Of a stretch of DNA of 64,000 bases, positions 43,686 through 51,713 are shown in pieces. The stretch comes from JALYUM01 sp036688685 (GTDB lineage: Bacteria > Pseudomonadota > Gammaproteobacteria > Burkholderiales > Burkholderiaceae_D): the NCBI RefSeq assembly GCF_036688685.1, contig NZ_JAQQPS010000018.1:73716-137715 (forward strand). The letters run 5' to 3'. A program made the position numbers and the translations under genes. The notes below the pieces were generated by a model. That model was not told the DNA's origin, searched no databases, and saw only the letters and a list, made by a program, of their open reading frames with translations. Position 1 is the stretch's first letter; each line of letters starts with the position of its first letter.

Positions 43686-44417
43686 ATGTACACAGCAAAA
43701 GGGAAGAAGACGGACAAGGAACTCTTGCTGACGCAGCATATGCCGTTGGTCAAGCGCCTCGCCCATCACATGAAGGCCAAGCTTCCCCCTAGCGTGGAGG
43801 TCGACGATCTCATTCAAGCCGGCATGATCGGCCTGTTCGACGCCATCTCGCGCTACGAAGAAACCCACGGGGCCCAGTTCGAAACCTATGCCGTGCTGCG
43901 CATCCGCGGCGCCATGCTCGACGAACTGCGCAACAGCGACTGGCTGCCGCGCAGCACGCGCCAGAACATGCGCAAGATCGAAACGGCGATGAGCTCGCTG
44001 CAGCAAAAACTGGGGCGCCCGCCCACCGAAACCGAAGTCGCCAAGTCGATGAAAATGTCGCTGGGCGACTACCAGGATTTATTGGGCGACAGCGGCGGCC
44101 ACCAGCTGGTCTACTACGAAGATTTCAAGGGCGAAGACGACGACGGCAGTTTCCTCGACCGCTACTCCATCGACGACGAAGACCCACTGCGCGCGCTGCT
44201 CGAAACCGACTTCCGCCAGGCGATCATTAACGCCATCGACAACCTGCCGCCGCGCGAAAAAATCCTGATGGGCCTGTACTACGAAGAAGAATTGAACCTG
44301 AAAGAAATCGGCGCCGTGATGGGCGTGTCCGAATCACGGGTGTCGCAATTGCACACCCAGGCTGTCGCCAGGCTGCGCGCCGCACTCAAGGAGCAGCTGT
44401 GGACTGGGCGAGCATAA
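43686..44417 (+). CDS. fliA: Flagellar sigma factor FliA (sigma-28)
   Basis: 243-residue sigma factor directing late flagellar genes, held inactive by FlgM until the hook is finished. Region 2 is seen in VDDLIQAGMIGLFDAISRYE and YAVLRIRGAMLDELR, region 4 in LNLKEIGAVMGVSESRVSQL with the recognition helix. It follows flhG by 16 bases. Sigma-28-like promoters are readable upstream of flgM and of flgK in this same window. The last 19 bases overlap motC. Confidence 0.97.
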   Translation: MYTAKGKKTDKELLLTQHMPLVKRLAHHMKAKLPPSVEVDDLIQAGMIGLFDAISRYEETHGAQFETYAVLRIRGAMLDELRNSDWLPRSTRQNMRKIETAMSSLQQKLGRPPTETEVAKSMKMSLGDYQDLLGDSGGHQLVYYEDFKGEDDDGSFLDRYSIDDEDPLRALLETDFRQAIINAIDNLPPREKILMGLYYEEELNLKEIGAVMGVSESRVSQLHTQAVARLRAALKEQLWTGRA

Positions 44418-45145
44418 TTGGACTGGGGCTGGCGCTGGCCGGCCTGTTCGTCGGACACAGCCTCGATGGCGGCAAATTCGCGTCGCTGATCCAGCCGGCC
44501 GCGTTTGCCATTGTCGTGGTCGGCACCTTTGGCGCCGTGCTGCTGCAAACTGAAGCGGCCACGTTTGTGCGCGGCATGCGCATGCTGCGCTGGGTGTTTT
44601 TTCCGCCCGCCAGCCAGCGCCAGCTGTACTCGCGCCAGATCGCGCTGTGGAGCCTGACCGCCCGCCGCGACGGCCTGCTGCAGCTCGAGCAATACCAGAA
44701 AATGACGCCCGACCTGTTCGTCCAGAAAGGCCTGCGCCTGGTGGTCGACGGGATTGCACCGGAGCGCCTGCGCAGCCTGCTCGAAACCGAGATCACATCC
44801 TACGAATTCAGCCAGCGCCAGGCTGCGCGCATCTGGGAATCGGCCGCCGGCTACGCGCCGACCATCGGCATCCTCGGCGCAGTACTTGGCCTGATCCACG
44901 TGATGGAAAACCTCAGCGACCCGTCGCGCCTGGGCGCCGGCATTGCCGTCGCGTTCGTCTCGACCATCTACGGCGTGGGCCTCGCCAACCTGTTCTTCTT
45001 CCCGGTCGGGAATAAACTCAAAGGCATCGTGGCCGAGCAGGTGGCCCAGTACGACATCCTGGCCGACGTGTTCCACGACCTGGCCACCGGCGACCATACC
45101 CGCGTCGTCGATGAACGCGTGGCCAGCCTGCTGGCACGCGCCTGA
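44399..45145 (+). CDS. motC: Flagellar motor stator protein, MotA/PomA family
   Basis: 248-residue stator subunit with four membrane helices; the two C-terminal helices carry GYAPTIGILGAVLGLI with the conserved Pro of the ion path and IAVAFVSTIYGVGLANL. The GTG start lies inside fliA, and AAGGAG at the correct distance identifies it, so translation is coupled to fliA. Sequence and pairing with the next gene fit the MotC/MotD set known from Pseudomonas, where it sits in the same neighbourhood. Whether it uses H+ or Na+ is not readable. Confidence 0.9.
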   Translation: MDWASIIGLGLALAGLFVGHSLDGGKFASLIQPAAFAIVVVGTFGAVLLQTEAATFVRGMRMLRWVFFPPASQRQLYSRQIALWSLTARRDGLLQLEQYQKMTPDLFVQKGLRLVVDGIAPERLRSLLETEITSYEFSQRQAARIWESAAGYAPTIGILGAVLGLIHVMENLSDPSRLGAGIAVAFVSTIYGVGLANLFFFPVGNKLKGIVAEQVAQYDILADVFHDLATGDHTRVVDERVASLLARA

Positions 45146-45152
45146 GTTTGGC

Positions 45153-45905
45153 ATGGCGCGCAAACGCTACCAGGAAGATTCCGAAAATCACGAACGCTGG
45201 CTGATTTCGTATGCCGATTTCATGACCCTGCTGTTCGCGTTTTTCGTGGTCATGTACGCTATCTCGGTGGTCAACGTCGGCAAGTACAAGGTGCTGTCGG
45301 ACGCATTGGGCGACGCGTTTGGCGGACGCGGCGCGGCCACGACGCCGGTCACCACGGTCGAACAGCCCTTCAGCCTGCCGAACATCGTGGCGCGCAAACG
45401 TGCCGAGGCCATGCGCCGCGAGAAAGATCGGCTGACCATGCTGGCGCGCGACCTGACTGCCACGCTCGGCCCGTTGGTGAAGGAGGGCAAGGTGCGCGTC
45501 ACCCAGAACAGCCGCGGCGTGAGCGTCGAAATCAATGCCAGCGTGCTGTTCGCGCCGGGCGACGCGACCCTGACCGATGCCTCGAGCGAGGCGCTCAGCG
45601 CGGTGGCGATTTTGCTGAAAAATGACCCGCACGCCGTCCAGGTCGAGGGGCATACCGATGACGTGCCGATTGCCAATCCGCTGTTCCCGTCGAACTGGGA
45701 ATTGTCGGCCGTGCGCGCCAGCAGCGTGGTGCGCCTGTTCATCGACAGCGGCATGGCGCCGGCGCGGTTGACGGCAGTCGGTCACGGCGCCAATTTGCCG
45801 GTGGCGTCCAACAACACGCCGGAAGGGCGCGCCCGCAACCGGCGCGTGGCGGTCACCATCCTCTCGGCGCTGCCCGACGCGACCACGGAATTGCCAACGC
45901 GCTGA
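45153..45905 (+). CDS. motD: Flagellar motor stator protein, MotB family with OmpA domain
   Basis: 250 residues. A short basic N-terminus, one membrane helix (about 18-40) with the proton-carrying Asp22 in SYADFMTLLFAFFVVMYA, a plug/linker region, and a C-terminal OmpA-like peptidoglycan-binding domain (about 130-245) with VEGHTDDVPI and NRRVAVTILS. It forms the stator with the motC product seven bases upstream. The ATG at 45153 matches the family start. Confidence 0.93.
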   Translation: MARKRYQEDSENHERWLISYADFMTLLFAFFVVMYAISVVNVGKYKVLSDALGDAFGGRGAATTPVTTVEQPFSLPNIVARKRAEAMRREKDRLTMLARDLTATLGPLVKEGKVRVTQNSRGVSVEINASVLFAPGDATLTDASSEALSAVAILLKNDPHAVQVEGHTDDVPIANPLFPSNWELSAVRASSVVRLFIDSGMAPARLTAVGHGANLPVASNNTPEGRARNRRVAVTILSALPDATTELPTR

Positions 45906-45982
45906 CCTTTACCTGGCTTAACGTTTGATCCATTTTGGGCGGGGTAAAATTTCGGGCTCGACAGTAAAGCAGAGCACCCGCC

Positions 45983-46822
45983 TTGACCCCGCCAAAACCG
46001 CACCTCCACAACGTCAGCCTGGTCTGCGTCGAAACGCGCTATCCGCAACTGGCGCAGTTTTCGCTCGACCGCTGCCTTGCCGCCGCCAGCTTCAGGCAAT
46101 GCCTGCTCCTGAGCCCGCAGCGCTTCGATTTGCCCGGCTATATCGCACAGGTCGCCATCGCGCCGATCGACAGCGTCGAGGCCTACTCGGCCTTCATGCT
46201 GCGCGATCTGGGCCGCTACTTCGATGGCGACTTCGTGCTGGTGGTGCAGTGGGACAGTTTTATCCTTGACGGCAAGTTGTGGGATCCGGTGTATCTCGAG
46301 TACGACTATATCGGCGCGCCCTGGTCGCACCGGCCGCTCGCGGTCGCGGTCGGGAACGGCGGTTTTTCGCTGCGCTCGCGGCGCCTGGTCGATCTGCTGG
46401 CAAGCATGGACTTCGACGTGGTTCACCCCGAGGATGCGGTGATCTGCGAACTGCGGCGCGACGAGCTGGAAGCGCGCGGGATCCGCTTTGCGCCGCGCGC
46501 GGTCGCGGATCGGTTTGCCATGGAAATGATCGAGCCGGCAGCCCCGACCTTCGGTTTTCACGGCTTCAATAATTTTCATTACGCGCTCGACGATGCCCGC
46601 CTCGACGCCTATCTCGCGCTGTGCGATGTGTCCATGCTGCGCGCGCCGGCCGCGCGCCAGCTGGTGCGGCAGTTGTACCACCGTGGCCGGCATGGCATGG
46701 CAATGCGCATGCTCAGGCGGCGCTGGGGCGGCACGCCGCGCCAGCGTGCCGAAACTGTCCGGCTGGCAGCGCATTGCCTGTACCATTGGGCTATACAGAC
46801 TGTGCGGGGCAGTCCCGCCTGA
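45983..46822 (+). CDS. DUF5672 protein, probable glycosyltransferase-like
   Basis: 279-residue cytoplasmic protein recognised as DUF5672 by DFVLVVQWDSFILDGKLWD and EYDYIGAPW (about 80-115), GNGGFSLRSRRLVD and HPEDAVICELRRDELE. The DUF is often found with glycan genes and has a GT-A-like pattern, so a sugar transferase is likely but unproven. The only available start is TTG at 45983; an in-frame stop lies 18 bases upstream. It follows motD by 77 bases, and a role in flagellin or surface glycosylation would be a guess from position. Confidence 0.72.
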   Translation: MTPPKPHLHNVSLVCVETRYPQLAQFSLDRCLAAASFRQCLLLSPQRFDLPGYIAQVAIAPIDSVEAYSAFMLRDLGRYFDGDFVLVVQWDSFILDGKLWDPVYLEYDYIGAPWSHRPLAVAVGNGGFSLRSRRLVDLLASMDFDVVHPEDAVICELRRDELEARGIRFAPRAVADRFAMEMIEPAAPTFGFHGFNNFHYALDDARLDAYLALCDVSMLRAPAARQLVRQLYHRGRHGMAMRMLRRRWGGTPRQRAETVRLAAHCLYHWAIQTVRGSPA

Positions 46823-46840
46823 GCCAATGGAGACACGTCG

Positions 46841-46918
46841 ATGCTATTTCACCGTATGTTGATCGGTGCTGCGGCTAGCCTTGGGCTGACTTGCCCATAT
46901 CGTACATGCGCGCAATGA
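46841..46918 (+). CDS. 25-residue coupled ORF, possible leader peptide
   Basis: MLFHRMLIGAAASLGLTCPY begins the ORF, five residues before its end; it has GGAGA upstream and looks like the start of a signal peptide. Its TGA overlaps the ATG of the next gene as ATGA, so it may drive translation of that gene by coupling. It could also be the remnant of an older exported protein. Too short to judge by composition. Confidence 0.35.
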   Translation: MLFHRMLIGAAASLGLTCPYRTCAQ

Positions 46919-47646
46919 CTGAGGCAGCGCCATCCGCGCCAGCCCGATTCCGGAAGAAGTGGCTGCTCGTGCTGCCAGCTTGCCTCCTGCTGTATCTGGC
47001 CATCGTGGGCTGCTGGGCCTGGGCGGCGTTCGATGAGGCCATCGAAACGGCGCCGGTCGCAGCCGATGCGCCGCTCACGGCACGGCAAGTGGCGATCCTG
47101 ACGCGCGTGGAAGACCCGGCATTTTTCGACCACGCCGGCGTCAGCCTGGGAAAAGGGCAGGGCTTCGCCACCATTTCCGGCGCCGTCGCACGCGACCTGT
47201 ACCTGGATGGTGCTGATTTCACGGGTGGCAAAGGAAGCTTGCAGACGCTGTATCGCGCGCTGTTCCATTGTTGCAAACGGATCGACCTGGGCCGCGATGT
47301 GATGGCGGTGGTCGTCAATGCGCGCCTGTCCAAGGAGCGCCAACTGGCGCTGTATGCGGGCCGGGTCTACATGGGCACCTGGCGCACGCAGCAGCTCAGG
47401 GGCTTGGGGCAGGCAGCACTCAGCTATTTCAACAAACCGCTGGCGGCGACGACCGACGATGAATTCATCGGCCTGGCGGCCATGATCAAGGCGCCCAACC
47501 AGTTCAATCCGGTCAGCCATCGGGATCTCTACCTCGCGCGCGTGGCCCGGGTGCGCGCGCTGGTTCTTGGCGAATGCCGTCCCGCGGGCTGGTTCGATAC
47601 CGCGCTGGCGCAGTGTTCTGGCAAACCGCCCGGCGATCCCGGTTGA
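46915..47646 (+). CDS. GT51-like transglycosylase, probably divergent
   Basis: 243 residues: a cytoplasmic stub, one membrane helix (about 15-37), then a GT51 peptidoglycan glycosyltransferase-like domain. The first catalytic motif is kept as RVEDPAFFDHAGVSL (Glu66), and GGKGSLQTLYRALF stands where GGSTLTQQ occurs. The RKxxE motif with the second essential Glu is not found; the aligned area reads GRDVMAVVVNARLSKERQLALYAG. The later YFNKPLAATTDDEFIGLAAMI and APNQFNP are typical. It may be inactive, regulatory, or use another substrate. The start at 46915 is supported by coupling to the preceding small ORF. Confidence 0.65.
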   Translation: MTEAAPSAPARFRKKWLLVLPACLLLYLAIVGCWAWAAFDEAIETAPVAADAPLTARQVAILTRVEDPAFFDHAGVSLGKGQGFATISGAVARDLYLDGADFTGGKGSLQTLYRALFHCCKRIDLGRDVMAVVVNARLSKERQLALYAGRVYMGTWRTQQLRGLGQAALSYFNKPLAATTDDEFIGLAAMIKAPNQFNPVSHRDLYLARVARVRALVLGECRPAGWFDTALAQCSGKPPGDPG

Positions 47647-47649
47647 TTC

Positions 47650-48265
47650 GCGTAACGGCTTCCGGGTCGGCTGACTGGCAGGCATTGGCGCAGCCGGGCG
47701 CCCGGGTCGCCGCCACGCCCGGTGAATGTGGCCTGCCCGATGTCGTATTCAGCATGCTGGCGGACGTGCAGCCGGCAAGTTGAACATCCTGGCCGGCGGC
47801 GCCGACGAACTGGTCGGCCGGGTGCAGCCCCTGTTCGATCTGTTGGGACAAAAAACCTGGCGCTTCGGCGCGGCGCCGGAACAGGCCAATGCCGTCAAGC
47901 TGGCCTGCAACCTGACGCTGGCCTGCGCCATCGAAGCAATGGGAGAGGGGGCGGCGCTGGCCGGCGCGCACGGGATTCCGGCCGCCGGCTTCATCGAGCT
48001 GATCACGAGCACGCTGTTTGCCGGTTCACCCGTCTACAAAGGTTACGGAGGCATGATTGCCGAACAACGCTACAGCCCGGCCGGCTTCAAGCTGGCGCTG
48101 GGGCAGAAGGATGTGCGCCTGGCGGTGGAGGCAGGGCGTGCCCACGGTTTGCCACTGGCGTTCGGTGCCGCGCTGCAAACCGTGCTGCAGGCGGCGGTCG
48201 ACCATGGCGACGGCGATCTCGACTTCGCCGCGCTGGGCAAGCATGCGGCACGGCAAGGTCGATAA
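47650..48265 (+). pseudogene. Broken 3-hydroxyisobutyrate dehydrogenase-family gene
   Basis: Two pieces in different frames. The first (47650-47775) reads WQALAQPGARVAATP and DVVFSMLAD, a Rossmann-domain stretch that lacks the N-terminal NAD loop. The second (about 47769-48265) resumes with AAGKLNILAGGADELVGRV and continues through the all-helical dimerisation domain, including EQANAVKLACNLTLACAI with the catalytic Lys region, to a normal C-terminus. Around 60-70 residues between the pieces are missing, consistent with a single internal deletion that also changed frame. No enzyme can be made. Confidence 0.8.
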
Positions 48266-48317
48266 TGACTGCAGCGCCGGCGTGTTCTCGCTGATCATTG
48301 CGAAGCCACGCATGGCT

Positions 48318-49037
48318 TCAGCGCAGGGCTTGGTTCCGCCTTGCAAACTGGCAGACCGGGCGCGCCTTTGCTTTCCCGTTCAAGCGAATGACGGTGAGCT
48401 TGTTCACGCGGTTGCAGGCGTAGTAGCCGCCAACCAACCAGAGTCCCGAACACTCGCGCTTCACTGCGTAAAGTTCATCTCCCAGCGGCAGCACAGGCGA
48501 CCATTCATCTGCTATTTTTTCGCCGTTTGCCAGCAGCGCGGCAAAGGCGTCCGCATGGATCGACTGCTCGGGTCTGGAGGCGAATGGGATCGATGACGTC
48601 GATAGAAGGGGACCTGGCGGCAGCGCCAGGACCTTGGTCAGGGTCGCTTCGTCGACCTTCCACGTTTCGAGCAGGGGTGGCATCCTGTACCCCTGGAATC
48701 TGTCGATATAGATAATCGCGGTCGATGTCGGCGTGCCACCGAGCGCGCGTGCCACGCGCGTGTAGCCATACTCGTTGACGGCGATTTCCTGGATCACGTT
48801 GAACATCGCTGCGCCAGCGCGCACCGGCGTGGCTTCACTGTCGGGACAATTGATGGCGTCGCTGTCGCGACAATTCCTGTCATGGCGTAGAGTTTCCGTC
48901 GCTGCGTTGCAAACCGCCTCGTTTGTCGAATAGATGAGCGACAAACCGACGGATGGAAGGTCGGCAGCCAAGGCTGGCGGGAGAAAAAGCAGGAGAGCGG
49001 CGAACGACAGTGCGTTGGCGGTTATGGTCATCGGCAC
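48318..49037 (-). CDS. Exported hypothetical protein
   Basis: 239 residues with a signal peptide (about 1-24, ending PALAA). The mature protein has six or more Cys, including NRCRDSDAINCPDSE-like spacing in its first third (Cys residues in VCNAA, NCRD, NCPD) and three near the C-terminus, suggesting disulfides in the periplasm. The start is GTG at 49037 with AAGGA four bases upstream, or ATG at 49031. No family recognised. It lies between the broken dehydrogenase gene and flgN, in the same direction as flgN. Confidence 0.7.
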   Translation of the reverse strand: MPMTITANALSFAALLLFLPPALAADLPSVGLSLIYSTNEAVCNAATETLRHDRNCRDSDAINCPDSEATPVRAGAAMFNVIQEIAVNEYGYTRVARALGGTPTSTAIIYIDRFQGYRMPPLLETWKVDEATLTKVLALPPGPLLSTSSIPFASRPEQSIHADAFAALLANGEKIADEWSPVLPLGDELYAVKRECSGLWLVGGYYACNRVNKLTVIRLNGKAKARPVCQFARRNQALR

Positions 49038-49112
49038 ACTGTGTCCTTGCCAGGAAAAGACATTAACAAGGCCGCGGACGCGGTCTTGTCACGAGCTTGC
49101 AGCGTCCTGCGC

Positions 49113-49583
49113 TCAGCCAACCACAAACCGGCGCGACGGCCCGAACCCGGCAGTCTGCCCGCCCGGCCCATACAGGCCCGCTTCGGCGCCGCCGGTGGCA
49201 GCTGGCGTGCGCATGGCGTTGAGCACGGTCTGGTTGTGGGCCAGCTGGCGCGCGACCAGCATGCCGTTGACGCGGTTGAGTTCCTTGGCGCTGCGGGTGC
49301 AGTCGAGCAACTGGTCCCAGGTGGCGCGCTCCAGCGCGCTGCCGTTTGCTGCCAGCCATGGCTCCATCCCGGATTCAGCGGCGTCGAAACCGGCGCTGGC
49401 CAGCGCGGCGTGGCGCTGGCGCGCCAGCTCGCTCAATTGCTCCACCATATCCGATTTTTGCTGTGTCACTTCCGCCACACCGTCTGCACGCGCCTCGACC
49501 AGGCTGTCTTGCTCTTGTTTCAGCAGCGTGAGCATCGACGCCATCAGTTGCTGTTCGTCGTGCAGAGTGGTCGATGGCGTCAT
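49113..49583 (-). CDS. flgN: Flagellar chaperone FlgN
   Basis: 156-residue helical cytosolic chaperone for the hook-filament junction proteins FlgK and FlgL, which it brings to the export gate. Two long amphipathic helices (about 5-60 and 85-125) are the family hallmark, with EQQLMASMLTLLKQEQDSL at the start. The Gly/Ala-rich C-terminus is not conserved. It lies seven bases after flgM and is probably cotranscribed from the sigma-28-like promoter upstream of flgM. Confidence 0.85.
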   Translation of the reverse strand: MTPSTTLHDEQQLMASMLTLLKQEQDSLVEARADGVAEVTQQKSDMVEQLSELARQRHAALASAGFDAAESGMEPWLAANGSALERATWDQLLDCTRSAKELNRVNGMLVARQLAHNQTVLNAMRTPAATGGAEAGLYGPGGQTAGFGPSRRFVVG

Positions 49584-49590
49584 GGGTGGT

Positions 49591-49917
49591 TTACCTGTTG
49601 CGGGAGTGGAGGAGGTCGCGCACGGTCTCTAACAGGCCGTCCGCGACTTTTTCCGAGTTCACCTGGAACTGGCCATCGGCGATGGCCAGTTTGATGCGCT
49701 CGACTTTTTTGGAATCGAATACGGCCGAGTTGGACGACGCGGCTGAAGCGGCCATGGTGCCGGCCAGGGCCTGGCCCTGGGGCGACAGGCGCACGCTGTC
49801 GGTCGGGACCGGCACCGGCTGGGCAGCTGCTTTTTCCGCACCGCGGCTGGTGGTGGTCGCCGGCGTGGTCGTCGCTGGAATGCCAGCGTTGTTCGAGACT
49901 GAATCGTTGATTTTCAC
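49591..49917 (-). CDS. flgM: Anti-sigma-28 factor FlgM
   Basis: 108 residues, natively unfolded inhibitor of FliA, exported through the finished hook. The GTG start at 49917 has AAGGAT upstream and gives the typical start VKINDSV (initiator Met); a longer frame to 49959 overlaps the promoter region. The C-terminal FliA-binding half is visible in DSKKVERIKLAIADGQFQVN and VADGLLETVRDLL. The N-terminal half is Ala/Thr/Pro-rich, as usual. Confidence 0.93.
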   Translation of the reverse strand: MKINDSVSNNAGIPATTTPATTTSRGAEKAAAQPVPVPTDSVRLSPQGQALAGTMAASAASSNSAVFDSKKVERIKLAIADGQFQVNSEKVADGLLETVRDLLHSRNR

Positions 49918-49966
49918 GGCTATATCCTTCGGTGGGTGGAGCAGAAAACTCCGCGACATGCGTCCT

Positions 49967-49993
49967 ATAACGGCGCCGTCACCCCAAACTTTA
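49967..49993 (-). promoter_or_regulatory. Sigma-28 promoter of flgM
   Basis: Read on the minus strand: TAAAGTTT, 11 bases, GCCGTTAT. The -35 box is identical to the TAAAGTTT consensus; the -10 box GCCGATAA differs at two positions. It lies 50 bases upstream of the flgM GTG, within the flgA-flgM gap, so FliA would raise flgM expression in a feedback loop as in enteric bacteria. Confidence 0.85.
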
Positions 49994-50021
49994 GCAGCAA
50001 CTGCGTTTTCGTATGCAAATT

Positions 50022-50723
50022 CTAGTTTGCAACGTCAACGATACCACCGGCTCTGGCCGTCCCGCTGAGGATGGCGCCGGATGGCGTGCGCACCTGCACC
50101 ACCTGTCCTGCGGCCGCGTTGCCCAGCGCCTTGCCCTCGGCCGATACGCTGAAACCTGCCCCACCGCTGACCACGCGCACGGTCTGGTTCTGCATGACCA
50201 CCGGTTTGCTTTTCAAATTGTCTGCCCGCAGCGGCGTACCGGCCGGCAGTGAGATCGTCGGCGTGCGGCCGACTGCCTGCGCCATGTCGGTGACGATGCC
50301 GTTCGGCATGCCGGCCAGGTCGCCCTTGACCATGACCAGCTGGCTGGCGTCGATCGTCTGCCCTTGCGCCAGCGGCGACGCGGCGGCAACATACTCTGCC
50401 AGCACACTCACCTGGGCCTGGACGTACACCGTCCACACCGGCGCGCTACAGCGCACCCCGACCGAGGTCTTGCCCCAGGCGCGCGCGCCTGGCTGCTGGA
50501 ATGCCTGCGGGTCGGGGCAGGCCGCCAGGCCCAGGCGTGGGTCGACCGGATTCACGGTCACGCTGACCTTGCCCGGCAGGCCCGCCGTCTGGATCTGTAA
50601 AAACTGTTCGACGACCTTGCGCACGACGGCACCATCCTGGCGCGCGCCTGGCGACTGCGCCCCCGCCATCGTGGCGACAGCCATACAAAACAGGAAGACA
50701 GTGAAAGAAAGCGAACGGGTCAT
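50022..50723 (-). CDS. flgA: Flagellar P-ring assembly chaperone FlgA
   Basis: 233 residues with a signal peptide (about 1-22, ending MAGA) and a C-terminal SAF/ChapFlgA domain (about 105-233), with SPLAQGQTIDASQLVMVKGDL spread over about 114-134 and the terminal SGTARAGGIVDV. It assists FlgI polymerisation around the rod in the periplasm. The N-terminal part has two Cys (near 70 and 93), probably a disulfide. It is divergent from flgB across 156 bases, which should hold both class-2 promoters, though no clear boxes were found there. Confidence 0.95.
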   Translation of the reverse strand: MTRSLSFTVFLFCMAVATMAGAQSPGARQDGAVVRKVVEQFLQIQTAGLPGKVSVTVNPVDPRLGLAACPDPQAFQQPGARAWGKTSVGVRCSAPVWTVYVQAQVSVLAEYVAAASPLAQGQTIDASQLVMVKGDLAGMPNGIVTDMAQAVGRTPTISLPAGTPLRADNLKSKPVVMQNQTVRVVSGGAGFSVSAEGKALGNAAAGQVVQVRTPSGAILSGTARAGGIVDVAN

Positions 50724-50879
50724 GAGTGCAGCCTTGTGGAATGACGCTATCTTAGACCAATGATTCCTTACTGAAACTATGAATAGCCGGGTTTTGCCAG
50801 CCTTACTCGTTCGATGGCAATTTGTTTCTCAGACGTATGATTCATCCTGTTATCCCAAGAACCCCACCCGGAGGCCGGC

Positions 50880-51299
50880 ATGATTGGCAAACTCGACGAG
50901 TACATGCGCTTCAATGAAGCGGCATTGAATATCCGCAGCAACCGCCAGCAAGTGCTGGCCTCCAACATCGCCAACGCCGACACGCCCAACTACAAGGCGC
51001 GCGACATCGATTTTTCGAGTGCGCTGGCCAGTGCCGTGACCAAGGGCACGGGGACCAGCGCTGGCCTGGCCACCACGGCAGCGCATCACCTGGCTGCAGC
51101 GAAAGACGGCGCCACCATGCCGGACGGCACGCCGCTGCTGTACCGCAACGTGGCCCAGGGCAGCGTCGACGGCAACACGGTCGACATGGATGTGGAACGC
51201 AACCAGTTTGCCGACAATGCGCTGCGCTACGAAGCCGGCATCACCATGATCAACCACCAGATCCGCGGCATGCTCGCGGCGATCCAGGGAGGCAGCTGA
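50880..51299 (+). CDS. flgB: Flagellar rod protein FlgB
   Basis: 139-residue proximal rod subunit. The N-terminal rod signature ASNIANADTPNYKARDIDF (about 24-42) and C-terminal helix typical of axial proteins are present. The ATG at 50880 has GGAGG seven bases upstream. First gene of the long flgB-flgJ run; its stop overlaps the flgC start by one base. Confidence 0.97.
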   Translation: MIGKLDEYMRFNEAALNIRSNRQQVLASNIANADTPNYKARDIDFSSALASAVTKGTGTSAGLATTAAHHLAAAKDGATMPDGTPLLYRNVAQGSVDGNTVDMDVERNQFADNALRYEAGITMINHQIRGMLAAIQGGS

Positions 51300-51700
51300 T
51301 GTCGCTCTTTAATATCTTCAATGTGTCCGGTTCGGCCATGAGCGCGCAAGCGCAGCGCCTGAACACGGTGGCATCGAACCTGGCCAATGCCGACAGCGCC
51401 ACCAGCGCCAGCGGCCAGGCCTACCGCGCCAAGCAGGTCGTGTTCGAGGCCGTACCGCTGGCCGACGGCGGCAGCGCCGTCAAGGTGCAGCAGGTGGTCG
51501 AAGACGCCTCGCCGCTGAAGCAAGTGTATGACCCGAAACACCCGATGGCCGACGACAAGGGCTATGTGTCGATGCCGAACGTGAATGTGGTCGACGAGAT
51601 GGTGAACATGCTGTCCGCCTCGCGCTCCTATCAGAACAACGTCGAAACGATGAATGCAGCCAAAACGCTGCTGATGAAAACCCTGACCATCGGTCAATAA
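51299..51700 (+). CDS. flgC: Flagellar rod protein FlgC
   Basis: 133-residue proximal rod protein. It has SALSAQ-type N-terminal residues (SGSAMSAQAQRLNTVASNLANAD, about 9-31) and the C-terminal NVVDEMVNMLSASRSYQNNVE motif (about 100-120), both shared by rod and hook proteins. GGGAGG within the flgB end serves as ribosome site. Confidence 0.97.
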   Translation: MSLFNIFNVSGSAMSAQAQRLNTVASNLANADSATSASGQAYRAKQVVFEAVPLADGGSAVKVQQVVEDASPLKQVYDPKHPMADDKGYVSMPNVNVVDEMVNMLSASRSYQNNVETMNAAKTLLMKTLTIGQ

Positions 51701-51713
51701 CTCCAGGCGCCCC

